NCBI GenBank assembly: GCA_028706405.1 | Contig: JAQWBM010000024.1 | Span: forward strand, 1-35,215 | Source: Eubacteriales bacterium | GTDB lineage: Bacteria > Bacillota > Clostridia > Peptostreptococcales > Anaerovoracaceae | Direction of reading: 5' to 3' | DNA: 35,215 nucleotides | Part shown: positions 14,453-23,183 of the stretch, one piece after another | Numbering within the stretch: the stretch's first letter is position 1 | Layout of the letters: the number at the start of each line of letters is the position of its first letter | Program-made: the position numbers and the translations under genes | Notes under the pieces: model-generated | Database searches by the model: none | What the model was told of the DNA's origin: nothing | Seen by the model: only the letters and a program-made list of their open reading frames with translations

Positions 14453-15115
14453 CTATAAATGCATTTTCTTATTTAGCTCTGATTTAATACTACTACCTTG
14501 AAAGATAATGATGGCTGATAGAAATATAATGCTTACTGATACGCATATAATGGAAGGATATAACACATTCAACCAATCAAACATAATAAATAGAACAGGC
14601 ATTATGCCAAATAAACCTGCTAACAGGAAATAAATCGTGTAATCTCTGGCGCCGAGCTTCATTACCTTAGCTGTAACATACATGGAACAAATAGCAGCAA
14701 CACAAACAATAGGGATAACATAATCCAAAGACCAACCTTTCCAGTCTATCATCCAGTCCCATAAAATGGAAAGTGCAGATGCCAAGGCTACAAGCCACAT
14801 AATATTCTTCGTTATATTGTTTCTTTTCCTTAGAACCAATGCAATGCTGAGCCACACGCTAAGTAAACCCAGAAGGACAAAAACCGGCCAGTTTATATTG
14901 GATGGAATCAATCTGTAAACAGCAAAACTCACAACAATTGTTACAATGGTAATAAAAATTAAAATACGAATCACAAGATGGCTCTCGTACAGCAATGGGA
15001 TATACGGATAGATTTTCTCCGTATCGTTATCATCTGCGGCTATTACATTTTTACATAAAGGGCATCGTTTTTTGTTACCACGAATACTAACTTGACAATG
15101 ATCGCAATATTGCAT
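14453..15115 (-). CDS. Zinc-ribbon integral membrane protein (DUF6320-like)
   Basis: 220 residues. An N-terminal zinc ribbon, CDHC at 4-7 and CPLC at 18-21, is followed by six hydrophobic segments (about 48-68, 75-93, 103-121, 129-150, 158-180, 185-205). This matches the DUF6320 architecture as I remember it, found next to alcohol-acetyltransferase-like proteins. GAGGAGG precedes the ATG at 15115, 14 nt after the acyltransferase stop, so it is the third gene of the operon. Possible roles are membrane anchoring or export of the acylated product; function unknown. Confidence 0.7.
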   Translation of the reverse strand: MQYCDHCQVSIRGNKKRCPLCKNVIAADDNDTEKIYPYIPLLYESHLVIRILIFITIVTIVVSFAVYRLIPSNINWPVFVLLGLLSVWLSIALVLRKRNNITKNIMWLVALASALSILWDWMIDWKGWSLDYVIPIVCVAAICSMYVTAKVMKLGARDYTIYFLLAGLFGIMPVLFIMFDWLNVLYPSIICVSVSIIFLSAIIIFQGSSIKSELNKKMHL

Positions 15116-15129
15116 AGTTTCCTCCTCGC

Positions 15130-16395
15130 TTAACTGTTTGAAGAAATTTCAACATCAATTCCCTTTTTAGAAAGGAATTGAAAAATGGATTTTTGTATTT
15201 CAGTTTCCCTAAATGGTGATGTAAAACTTATAACAAGTCTGTCTCTGTATGTGCATATCGTAATCTGAGGCCTTCTGGCGCTGGTGCAAAAGCTAAACTG
15301 CTTTATGTAAGGGTCAAATTCAACAGGCATTTCAATTTTTCCAATATTGGAGGTTGCGCCTGTTATTTCCCTATCATTTATTTTATTGGCAGCTCGAATG
15401 AAAAAGTCCTTTAGGGGTAAAGGCATTACTTTTGTAAGTATGTTCTTTTCCAGTGCAAGCAGTCGATTTATCTTCATTGATATCTTTTCTTCTGTTATAC
15501 CCCCTTTAAAGTCATTTTTTATACTGTCTATAATATCTTCAATTCCAATGTTTCCTTTTGTAAAATTATAACCTGCGTTCATTGTTGTAAAGAAGTTTCT
15601 AGTTGTATCAGACTCATAAAATTGTCGTAAATTAATAGGAACTGATAAGACAATGGGGCGTTTTTTCACTGACGCAGTCATATCCTTACAGATAGAATAT
15701 ATGAATACGGCTGCTATGAAAATGGTCAAGGTAGTTTGATATTTATGAGCTTCTTCCAAGACAGCTTTTGCAGACATACTTCCTTCTATCAAAAGCGTTT
15801 TGTTTTCTTCAAATCTCGTTCCACGAATATGATATGCCTTAATATTTTTTATTTTATTAATATGTGGAAAAGCGTTATCTCCTGTAAAGTGCCTTTGGAA
15901 GCTATCGTTCATTTTTTCGCTTAATGAGACGTTATATCGCAATTTCGGTTTATTAAACTCAAATATTTCCGTGTGTTTTTTAATAAGATAATGATGAACC
16001 AGGTTCTGGATAAACCAAAGTGCGCCGGTCCCATCCGAAAGCGCATGGAAGATTTCAACATTTATCCTCTTATAATAGTAATATACACGAAATAACAGAT
16101 TCCTTTTATCCTTTATATAAATTGGAGCACAAACCGGCAGTGATTCAATTTCAACAATAGGGCGAATATCAGTAGATTCAAGATAGTACCAAAATACCCC
16201 CCGCCTTAATACAGCTTTATATAAAGTAAAGCTTTCCATCGTGATATCAAGTGCCTGTTGCAAAACTTCCGAATCCACATCTTCTGTAAGTTCACAGGTG
16301 GCTCGAAAAACCTTTGTATCTTTATTGTGATAGGTTGCAGGAAAAACTTTAGAAGCATTATCCAGCCTTGTCCATTCAACTTTTCTTGATCTCAT
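15130..16395 (-). CDS. Alcohol acetyltransferase/condensation-domain-like acyltransferase
   Basis: 421 residues from ATG 16395, which follows GAGGG and lies one base past the hydrolase stop; an overlapping TTG at 16413 is less likely. The fold signature is the HxxxDG motif, here FHALSDGTG at about 116-124, near the middle of the N-terminal half as in BAHD/condensation/wax-ester-synthase superfamily acyltransferases; VPINLRQFY and a late RDRLVISFTSPF (akin to the DFGWG-side strand) agree. It likely transfers an acyl group from CoA or another carrier to an alcohol or amine. Donor and acceptor are unknown. Middle gene of the hydrolase/acyltransferase/DUF6320 operon. Confidence 0.75.
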   Translation of the reverse strand: MRSRKVEWTRLDNASKVFPATYHNKDTKVFRATCELTEDVDSEVLQQALDITMESFTLYKAVLRRGVFWYYLESTDIRPIVEIESLPVCAPIYIKDKRNLLFRVYYYYKRINVEIFHALSDGTGALWFIQNLVHHYLIKKHTEIFEFNKPKLRYNVSLSEKMNDSFQRHFTGDNAFPHINKIKNIKAYHIRGTRFEENKTLLIEGSMSAKAVLEEAHKYQTTLTIFIAAVFIYSICKDMTASVKKRPIVLSVPINLRQFYESDTTRNFFTTMNAGYNFTKGNIGIEDIIDSIKNDFKGGITEEKISMKINRLLALEKNILTKVMPLPLKDFFIRAANKINDREITGATSNIGKIEMPVEFDPYIKQFSFCTSARRPQITICTYRDRLVISFTSPFRETEIQKSIFQFLSKKGIDVEISSNS

Positions 16396-16396
16396 C

Positions 16397-17404
16397 TCAG
16401 TCCCTCGTTTCAATGCTATCTTCGTTTAAGAAAGCATTGATTATCTTATAGCATTTAATAACATTCCCTGAGCTCCGCGGCAAAGATATAAATCCATGGA
16501 GTGCGCCCTCCATACGATGAATCTTAACATCATTGTTATATTCTTTCAACCGCATTCCATAAGCCTCTCCTTCATCTCTAAGCGGGTCATACTCGGCTGT
16601 GATGATAAGCGTTTTTGGTTGATCGGATAGATCCCCGGCAAGTAACGGAGCAGCATACGGACTATATTTGTCTTCTTCGTTGGAAATATACAAGTACCAG
16701 TAGTCTTGAATACGCTTTGACGTCAATATATAATTGGTACCATTCTCCCTTATAGAATCAAATGGGGAATTATCACTATGATCATAATAAGTTGCCGGAT
16801 AAATTAATATCTGCCTCGCCGGCAAGAATTCTCCACGATCACGAGCCATAAGCGATAATGCAGCTGCCAAATTAGCACCTGCGCTATCACCGATCAATGT
16901 TATGTCAGATTGTTTGCACTCAAGTATATCAGGGTTTAGAAAGATAGCCCTTGCAACATGATAGCAATCCTCCAGACCCGCCGGAAACGGATGCTCCGGA
17001 GCTAGCCGATAATCTACGGAAACAACTGTGTACCCGGTTTGTTTTGACATGTTTGAACATATATTGGTATAGGAATCGATGTTTCCTGTTACCCATCCGC
17101 CGCCATGAAAAAAAATCAGTACCTTATTATGATTATGTTTCTGCTTTTCGGTTAAGAATATTCGTACCTGTATTTCACGTCCATCCACGATGATCTTATG
17201 ATCCATCAAATTATATATTGGTTTAAAATATAAATTAATAGCATTGAGAAACTTACGATAACTCTTATAGTACTTCTTTAAATTAATATAAGGATACGAA
17301 AAAACTTTTAAAACAGCTTTCTTAATTCGATTCATTAAAATTAATCTCGCTTTCTCTTTGTTATATCTTCCTTTTAACCTTATATAATCAGTAAGCACTG
17401 ACAA
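16397..17404 (-). CDS. Alpha/beta hydrolase (hormone-sensitive-lipase family esterase)
   Basis: Up to 335 residues. HSL-family landmarks are complete: oxyanion HGGGWVTG (100-107), VDYRLAPEHPFPAGLED, nucleophile GDSAGANLA (Ser174), acid in EYDPLRDEGE (Asp273) and HGF (His303). These enzymes hydrolyse short to medium acyl esters. The start is uncertain: TTG at 17404 lacks a ribosome binding site, and ATG at 17335 (residue 24) is an alternative; residues 24-60 are basic and could be membrane-peripheral. First gene of the operon with the acyltransferase and zinc-ribbon membrane protein, suggesting opposing acylation and deacylation of the same product. Confidence 0.85.
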   Translation of the reverse strand: MSVLTDYIRLKGRYNKEKARLILMNRIKKAVLKVFSYPYINLKKYYKSYRKFLNAINLYFKPIYNLMDHKIIVDGREIQVRIFLTEKQKHNHNKVLIFFHGGGWVTGNIDSYTNICSNMSKQTGYTVVSVDYRLAPEHPFPAGLEDCYHVARAIFLNPDILECKQSDITLIGDSAGANLAAALSLMARDRGEFLPARQILIYPATYYDHSDNSPFDSIRENGTNYILTSKRIQDYWYLYISNEEDKYSPYAAPLLAGDLSDQPKTLIITAEYDPLRDEGEAYGMRLKEYNNDVKIHRMEGALHGFISLPRSSGNVIKCYKIINAFLNEDSIETRD

Positions 17405-17505
17405 AAAATAAGCATGACTAAACAGAAAAGTTTTGTTTAGTCTTTAAATATATCTAATACTATATTCCCATCTACCGACAACTCTAACATTTTTATATCA
17501 ATAAC

Positions 17506-17519
17506 AGGTAATATTACCT
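17506..17519. promoter_or_regulatory. 14-bp perfect palindrome between divergent operons
   Basis: AGGTAATATTACCT lies about midway between the hydrolase operon and the pyrophosphatase gene. Its position would allow a single dimeric regulator to affect both directions. No regulator gene is adjacent. Confidence 0.35.
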
Positions 17520-17630
17520 TTGTATTATGCACACTATAAATTATTTCAGTTTATCTATTGCTAACAAGTATATTATGATATAAACTTAATTAGCATGAAT
17601 ATTATAAATAAATGAAGGAGGTATCTTATT

Positions 17631-20045
17631 TTGCACTACAAGTTTCAAGGCTTAATTGCAGCACTTATTATAGTCTGCTTGCCGGTCACTTCTTATGCAA
17701 GTGAAGCGGATCTGGTTATTCCTCAATTAAGTTCTTCACAGAACTATATTTTAATGGTAGGGATTGGCATATGTGTTCTCGGAATGCTGTTTGGTTTTTA
17801 TCAATTCAACAAGGTCAAGAAATTAAAGGCGCATCAATCAATGCTTGATGTAGCAAATACCATTTATGAGACCTGTAAAACATACCTGATTCAACAGGGG
17901 AAGTTCCTTGCATTACTATTTTTGTTTATAGGTGTTTGTATCGCATTCTATTTTGGCGTATTAGAAGGGAAAGGACTTGGCGGCGTCATAATGATTCTTT
18001 GCTGGTCGGTCATCGGAATATTGGGTTCCTATGGTGTAGCTTGGTATGGAATCAGGATAAATACACTGGCAAACAGCCGTATGGCGTTTGCTTCACTTGA
18101 GGGAAAACCCATCAAGTTGCTCAATATTCCTTTGAATGCCGGGATCAGCATCGGCGTAATGCTGGTTTGTGTGGAACTGTTTATGATGCTGGCCATTTTG
18201 ATATTTATCCCAAGAGAGCTGGCCGGTGCCAGTTTTATCGGATTTGCAATCGGAGAATCTCTTGGCGCATCTGCGCTTAGAATTGCAGGCGGTATCTTTA
18301 CAAAGATCGCAGACATCGGTTCTGATCTGATGAAGATCGTTTTCAAAATAGGTGAAGATGATCCCAGAAATCCGGGCGTTATTGCAGACTGTACCGGAGA
18401 CAATGCAGGAGACAGCGTTGGACCTACAGCGGATGGATTTGAAACCTACGGTGTCACGGGTGTTGCGCTCGTCACTTTTACTGTTTTGGCTGTCGCGGCA
18501 CAACTGCAGCCCGATCTTTTAGTATGGATTTTCGTAATGCGTGTTTTAATGATAATCACTTCCATAGTTGCATTCTATATCAATAGTGCTTATTCAAATG
18601 CAAAGTATAGGAAGGCTACCGAACTTGACTTCGAAAAGCCATTGACATCACTGGTATGGATTACATCCATTTTATCCATCATTGCGACTTTCATCGTAAG
18701 TTATGTTTTACTCGGACCCGGAACCAATCTTGGTGCAATGGGATCGAATCTTTGGATCGTGCTGTCCTGCATCATCAGTTGCGGTACAATCGGCGGCGCG
18801 TTGATCCCGGAGGTTACCAAAATCTTTACAAGCCCGAAATCCAAGCATGTAAAAGAAGTTGTGAATGCATCCGAAGAGGGCGGTCCGTCTTTGAATATTC
18901 TCTCCGGTCTGATTTCAGGTAACTTCAGTGCTTTCTGGATGGGCATAGTGTTCGTTCTGCTCATGTTTTTAGCATATGTTGCCAGCGGATTCGGATTATC
19001 TGATATCATGATCTATCCTTCCATCTTTGCGTTTGGACTGGTAGCCTTCGGATTTCTGAGCATGGGACCTGTCACAATTGCTGTGGACAGCTACGGACCG
19101 GTTACAGACAATGCGCAGTCGATCTATGAGCTTTCCTTGATTGAAACGATTGACGGCATTGAAAACGAAATTGAAAAGAAGTTTGGATTCAAGCCCAATT
19201 TTGATACGGCGAAAGAGTACCTGGAAGCAAATGACGGCGCAGGAAATACGTTTAAAGCTACTGCGAAGCCGGTACTGATCGGTACCGCAGTCGTCGGCGC
19301 CACAACCATGATTTTCTCGTTGATTCTGGTAATCAACAAGGTACTGGGCGTTGAACCTGAAATGATACTGAATCTCCTAAATCCTTACACTATTCTCGGC
19401 TTTATCTGCGGCGGAGCAGTTATCTTTTGGTTTACAGGCGCATCCATGCAGGCGGTATCCGCAGGTGCTTATAAAGCTGTTGAATATATCAAGCGCAACA
19501 TTCAGCTTGATGAAAATGCCGACATGAGGGCTTCTACGGAAAAATCCAAGGAAGTAGTAAAGATCTGCACACAGTATGCGCAGAGTGGAATGTGGAATAT
19601 CTTTCTGGCCATATTTACATTTACCCTGGCCTTTGCATTTTTCTCTGCTCCGGCAAAGGGAGTTGAATCAGTATCCTTCTTTGTCTCTTACTTAATCTCT
19701 ATTGCAGTATTTGGGTTATTCCAAGCTATTTTCATGGCTAATGCCGGCGGATGCTGGGACAATGCAAAGAAGGTGGTTGAGGTTGACCTCAAGCAAAAAG
19801 GAACTGCACTCCATGACGCAACAATCATTGGAGACACGGTCGGAGATCCTTTCAAGGATACTTCCTCTGTTGCATTGAATCCAATTATCAAGTTTACTAC
19901 CCTGTTTGGGTTGCTGGCAATGGAGATCTCAATTACAGAGGCCTTCAGAAATATCGCCCCTGTCGTTGGAATTGTTTTCTTTGTTATAGCTCTGATCTTT
20001 GTATACCGTTCCTTCTACAAAATGCGTATCATACATCGTGGGTAA
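17631..20045 (+). CDS. hppA: Membrane-bound ion-translocating pyrophosphatase, divergent type
   Basis: 804 residues, about 16 membrane spans, preceded by a signal-like segment. It couples PPi hydrolysis to H+ and/or Na+ export. Core motifs: EDDPRNPGVIAD (242-253), GDNAGDSVG (256-264), a second aspartate motif at 492-503 (TDNAQSIYELSL), NAGGCWDNAKK (704-714) and GDTVGDPFKDTSS (734-746). Several differ from canonical enzymes (CTGDNAGDSVGPTADGFE where most have NVGDNVGDxAGMxADLFE), so it resembles the divergent mPPase clade. GNTFKA (538-543) carries Lys at the position that makes the enzyme K+-independent. TTG start at 17631 is supported by GGAGGT with 8-nt spacing. Single-gene unit with its own terminator. 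Confidence 0.92.
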   Translation: MHYKFQGLIAALIIVCLPVTSYASEADLVIPQLSSSQNYILMVGIGICVLGMLFGFYQFNKVKKLKAHQSMLDVANTIYETCKTYLIQQGKFLALLFLFIGVCIAFYFGVLEGKGLGGVIMILCWSVIGILGSYGVAWYGIRINTLANSRMAFASLEGKPIKLLNIPLNAGISIGVMLVCVELFMMLAILIFIPRELAGASFIGFAIGESLGASALRIAGGIFTKIADIGSDLMKIVFKIGEDDPRNPGVIADCTGDNAGDSVGPTADGFETYGVTGVALVTFTVLAVAAQLQPDLLVWIFVMRVLMIITSIVAFYINSAYSNAKYRKATELDFEKPLTSLVWITSILSIIATFIVSYVLLGPGTNLGAMGSNLWIVLSCIISCGTIGGALIPEVTKIFTSPKSKHVKEVVNASEEGGPSLNILSGLISGNFSAFWMGIVFVLLMFLAYVASGFGLSDIMIYPSIFAFGLVAFGFLSMGPVTIAVDSYGPVTDNAQSIYELSLIETIDGIENEIEKKFGFKPNFDTAKEYLEANDGAGNTFKATAKPVLIGTAVVGATTMIFSLILVINKVLGVEPEMILNLLNPYTILGFICGGAVIFWFTGASMQAVSAGAYKAVEYIKRNIQLDENADMRASTEKSKEVVKICTQYAQSGMWNIFLAIFTFTLAFAFFSAPAKGVESVSFFVSYLISIAVFGLFQAIFMANAGGCWDNAKKVVEVDLKQKGTALHDATIIGDTVGDPFKDTSSVALNPIIKFTTLFGLLAMEISITEAFRNIAPVVGIVFFVIALIFVYRSFYKMRIIHRG

Positions 20046-20101
20046 CGGCAAATAGAAGTCCGTACAGGATATTTTACAAAAGATTTGATATAAGATAGTT
20101 G

Positions 20102-20134
20102 AAGAGCTCTGTGATTTCTCAATACAGAGCTCTT
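20102..20134 (+). terminator. terminator of the pyrophosphatase gene
   Basis: AAGAGCTCTGT (20102-20112) and ACAGAGCTCTT (20124-20134) form a perfect 11-bp stem with an 11-nt loop, followed by TATATT, 57 bp past the stop codon. Confidence 0.8.
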
Positions 20135-20216
20135 TATATTGTATACACTTACGCAGGTATCGTTCGTCGTGGCGGACATCCCAATTATCGCCGGAAAAAG
20201 AGACATCGAGATTCTT

Positions 20217-21008
20217 TTACTCAATCGGAATGGTCGTTCCAAAAAATGAAACAGCACTTATTTCTTTATCATTTACCACCTTTTCAAACGGCGTTACAAA
20301 AAATATTGCGTTGTAGCCCTGAGAAGTTGAAAACGCAGACTGTGCAGTGGTTTCAGATGTGCCATCTTTGTATAAAATTGTAATTGGAAATCTCGGTTCG
20401 TTTTCCATTTGCTCTGCCGCATCCCGTACCCCCTGTATATTTGCGCTTGAAAGCTTCATTGCGATTGAAATGGGTGAAAGCGTTATACTTTCCACGGTAG
20501 CGTCATAACCATGCACCTTAACAGATTGCGCAGGAGCATAAGACTTGGAAGTGTCCTTAAAATCCAAGTTGAATGATGCACTCCATTTCCCCGTTAAAAT
20601 TGGCTTAAATTTATCAGGTAACGGAGCGGCGGCGCATAAATCTTCCAAGTCAAGCGAAATTTTATGCCCCATTGTTGACTTTTCACCGTGTATCGTCATA
20701 ACAAAGTCGGTAACATTGTCATTAGGATTTTCGTCAGGAATTGAAATCCAGCCATATCCATAATTAGAATGTACGCCGTCAATATAGAAACCGCTTTTAG
20801 GACCGTCAAAAGCATATCGCTCTGCGTTCAAGACTGTGCCTTCGGGTGCGGTAAAACGCATAAAAATGTAAAGCTGATGACTATCGCCAATTACCTGCGT
20901 TATTTCCAATGTTCCATTTTTTTGCGCGATTTGTTTATGGACATTCAACGCGCCGTTTGACAAAAGTCCGGCTTGCTCGTTCGTAGGGTGTAAATAGGAT
21001 AAAATCAT
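20217..21008 (-). CDS. DUF4179/DUF5643-like protein of the ECF sigma operon
   Basis: 263 residues from ATG 21008, one base after the upstream stop codon (TAAAATG). It has no transmembrane segment or signal peptide. Stretches such as VHKQIAQKNGTLEITQVIGD, LYIFMRF and YDATVESITLSPISIAMKLS resemble the extracellular beta-rich domains found after the membrane span of DUF4179-type anti-sigma proteins. If so, its N-terminal cytoplasmic and membrane parts are missing, and it may be a relic, or be exported with the upstream protein. GC-rich codons resemble those of the sigma gene, not those of the surrounding genes. Confidence 0.55.
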   Translation of the reverse strand: MILSYLHPTNEQAGLLSNGALNVHKQIAQKNGTLEITQVIGDSHQLYIFMRFTAPEGTVLNAERYAFDGPKSGFYIDGVHSNYGYGWISIPDENPNDNVTDFVMTIHGEKSTMGHKISLDLEDLCAAAPLPDKFKPILTGKWSASFNLDFKDTSKSYAPAQSVKVHGYDATVESITLSPISIAMKLSSANIQGVRDAAEQMENEPRFPITILYKDGTSETTAQSAFSTSQGYNAIFFVTPFEKVVNDKEISAVSFFGTTIPIE

Positions 21009-21009
21009 T

Positions 21010-22008
21010 TTATCCAACCTTATATGACATTCCGGTCAACGCGCCGTTGCTGTCACGCTTGATAACCGTAATAATCCAGCCCTCATCACTTCCCCACCGA
21101 CCGCATCTAAAAATGCCGTCCTCATAAAATTCCATTTCGTTCTCCACAATGTCGAACCTTGCTCCAGAACCGCCAAATTCAAATTCGTAAACATCGGTAA
21201 CGGGCTTCACGCTCTCCGGTATAAACTCGCATTGCTCCAGGGGAAAGTTATCATAGTATTCGTGCTGCTTTTCAAGCCGTTGACTTTCTTCCTCGCTGAT
21301 TACGCCGGTATAAATCCCCGTGCCGGAAAGATTGATAGTAACGAGTAATTCCTGTGTTTTGTCGTCATTGAAGGTCGCTCTGGCGCTAATCTCGATTTTT
21401 TTGGGAACCTCGCTCATGTCACTGGCTTCAATTCCCCAAAACAACAGCAAATCGTCGGTCATTGTCTCATCATCGAATGTAATTCTATCGCCGGCTATCT
21501 CAAAATCCTCGCCAGCCATCACAAGTCGGTTATCCGCGCCGACATACATCTTGAGAATATCTTCTTCGTCTTCGTCCGAAAGATTATTGATGTATTGCTT
21601 GGCAAAAAAACCCTCGGCGGCGGTAAAATCAACGCTTTTGATGTTTTCACCCTCGTATTTGAGACCGACGCTGACATAGAAATTCTCGCCGTCAAAATAA
21701 CCGCCCCAGGTATCGGGCTGATCTACAACATCAACCTCACGAAGTCCGATAGAGCCGTCCGCTTGCTGTTCCATAGCGTAGGCTTTTACAAAAAAGACGT
21801 TATCGCCATGCGGATTCAGGAGCATATTCCCAAGCAGAAAGCAAATTACCACCGCTGCTGTTGTAGCAAGCGTAACCGCCGAACGGAAACGCGGACGTTT
21901 TTTATGCTGTTTCTGTGATATTTCCTGTTGGACGCATTTTCCCCGGACTTGGTCCATGTCAGGCATTTCCGCTCGGACGATATGGTTAATTATTTCGTTA
22001 CCTCTCAT
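21010..22008 (-). CDS. Putative membrane anti-sigma factor (DUF4179-like)
   Basis: 332 residues: an N-terminal cytoplasmic part of about 42 residues (MRGNEIINHIVRAEMPDMDQ), one transmembrane segment at about 43-64 (TLATTAAVVICFLLGNMLL) and a 265-residue extracellular domain rich in acidic residues. This is the one-span layout of anti-sigma factors that hold an ECF sigma at the membrane. AAAGGTGG precedes the ATG; the gene begins 16 nt after the sigma stop. I do not see a zinc-binding HxxxCxxC motif, so it is not a ZAS-type anti-sigma. Confidence 0.65.
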   Translation of the reverse strand: MRGNEIINHIVRAEMPDMDQVRGKCVQQEISQKQHKKRPRFRSAVTLATTAAVVICFLLGNMLLNPHGDNVFFVKAYAMEQQADGSIGLREVDVVDQPDTWGGYFDGENFYVSVGLKYEGENIKSVDFTAAEGFFAKQYINNLSDEDEEDILKMYVGADNRLVMAGEDFEIAGDRITFDDETMTDDLLLFWGIEASDMSEVPKKIEISARATFNDDKTQELLVTINLSGTGIYTGVISEEESQRLEKQHEYYDNFPLEQCEFIPESVKPVTDVYEFEFGGSGARFDIVENEMEFYEDGIFRCGRWGSDEGWIITVIKRDSNGALTGMSYKVG

Positions 22009-22024
22009 AATGATAGCCCACCTT

Positions 22025-22564
22025 TCATTTTAATAGATTTCGGAGTTCTTTTAGGGTTCGGTACAGCTTGTTTTTTACGCCGGATTCGCCGAGAGCAAGC
22101 ATTCGCGCAATTTCGGGAATCGTCAGACCGACATCGTAAAAAAGGTAAAATATCTTTTTCACGTCCTCCGGTTTTTGTTGAATAAACTGTCGGGCTGTTT
22201 CAAGCAAAATTTGATTGACCGTGAAGTCCTCCGTTAAGAAAGCGTCCGCTTCCAAATCAGATAGTTCGACTTCTTCTCCGTCCTTGTTGGTCGTTGTCAT
22301 GGAAATGAAAAACCGCAGCCGCTCCAGCAAGGAATAATGCCGGGCAATTTTCTGTTTCGCTATCCGCAAGACAAAAGCCCTGCCGTTTGTCACATAGTCC
22401 GCTCCGCGTTTACTCAAAACTTGATACAATTCCAAATATGTATCCTGAAAAATGTCGTTGATGTCAGCGGTGCGCCCGCACTTAGCCGTGATAAACGCTA
22501 ATACCGCTTTGTTTGTGGAATTGTATATTTCATCGAACCGCGAAGCGGCATTTGGGTTCGACAT
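22025..22564 (-). CDS. ECF-type RNA polymerase sigma factor
   Basis: 179 residues from ATG 22564, preceded by AGGTGG at 7-nt spacing (a TTG at 22567 is possible). Region 2 is at about 10-70 (DINDIFQDTYLELYQVLSKR), region 4 at about 125-178 with FYLFYDVGLTIPEIARML and the recognition helix GESGVKNKLYRTLKELRNLL. It redirects RNA polymerase to stress-type promoters and is presumably controlled by the membrane protein encoded downstream. A TGAAAC/CGCTAT element upstream suggests autoregulation. Confidence 0.9.
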   Translation of the reverse strand: MSNPNAASRFDEIYNSTNKAVLAFITAKCGRTADINDIFQDTYLELYQVLSKRGADYVTNGRAFVLRIAKQKIARHYSLLERLRFFISMTTTNKDGEEVELSDLEADAFLTEDFTVNQILLETARQFIQQKPEDVKKIFYLFYDVGLTIPEIARMLALGESGVKNKLYRTLKELRNLLK

Positions 22565-22585
22565 CAAATCACCACCTCTACTATA

Positions 22586-22615
22586 ATAGCGGCTCGTTAG
22601 CTGCGAAAAGTTTCA
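22586..22615 (-). promoter_or_regulatory. candidate ECF-type autoregulated promoter
   Basis: TGAAAC (22615-22610) and CGCTAT (22591-22586) on the minus strand, 18-bp spacer. The -35 element matches the AAC-type ECF consensus; the -10 is weaker and is followed by a TATTATAG that a sigma-A holoenzyme could use. Confidence 0.4.
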
Positions 22616-22683
22616 GCTTTTTAATATAAAGTTTCCGATTCGCCATAGATATAAAAAACTATATAATGTGAATATTTTAAGCA

Positions 22684-22715
22684 TAAAAAACACTTCCGAA
22701 AAACCTCGGAAGCGT
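22684..22715 (-). terminator. terminator of the Asn-Leu-fMet tRNA operon
   Basis: Arms 22690-22699 and 22706-22715 pair over 10 bp (one G-T), loop AAAACC, with a run of T on the minus strand at 22690-22684. It lies 10 bp after the initiator tRNA. Confidence 0.85.
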
Positions 22716-22725
22716 TGAATTTCTT

Positions 22726-22801
<76 letters not shown>

Positions 22802-22846
22802 TTATCGTGCAGCTTGCGCCGCCTTGTCATCATATTTTAAGTTATC

Positions 22847-22935
22847 TGGTGCCGGAGACCGGAATCGAACCGGTACGATCGGTAAAGATCGCAGGATTTT
22901 AAGTCCTGTGCGTCTGCCAATTCCGCCACTCCGGC
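22847..22935 (-). tRNA. tRNA-Leu (TAA)
   Basis: 89 nt with encoded CCA and a long variable arm. Acceptor GCCGGAG pairs with CTCCGGC, anticodon loop CTTAAAA. Confidence 0.96.
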
Positions 22936-22940
22936 ACAGT

Positions 22941-23015
<75 letters not shown>

Positions 23016-23061
23016 ATACCCATCAACTATCACTGACTACCTTATACTGACGACAATGTTC

Positions 23062-23091
23062 ATTATAACTCAATTTAGGCAGTGATGTCAA
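23062..23091 (-). promoter_or_regulatory. promoter of the Asn-Leu-fMet tRNA operon
   Basis: Consensus TTGACA (23091-23086) and TATAAT (23067-23062) on the minus strand with an 18-bp spacer. Confidence 0.85.
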
Positions 23092-23183
23092 GTTTATTAT
23101 TCCTAAATGTTAATTTTTTATCCATCGTAGTTACTGTACAGCCTTTTTGTGCCGGACGTGGCTGAAATTAAAACTACCCTCTG

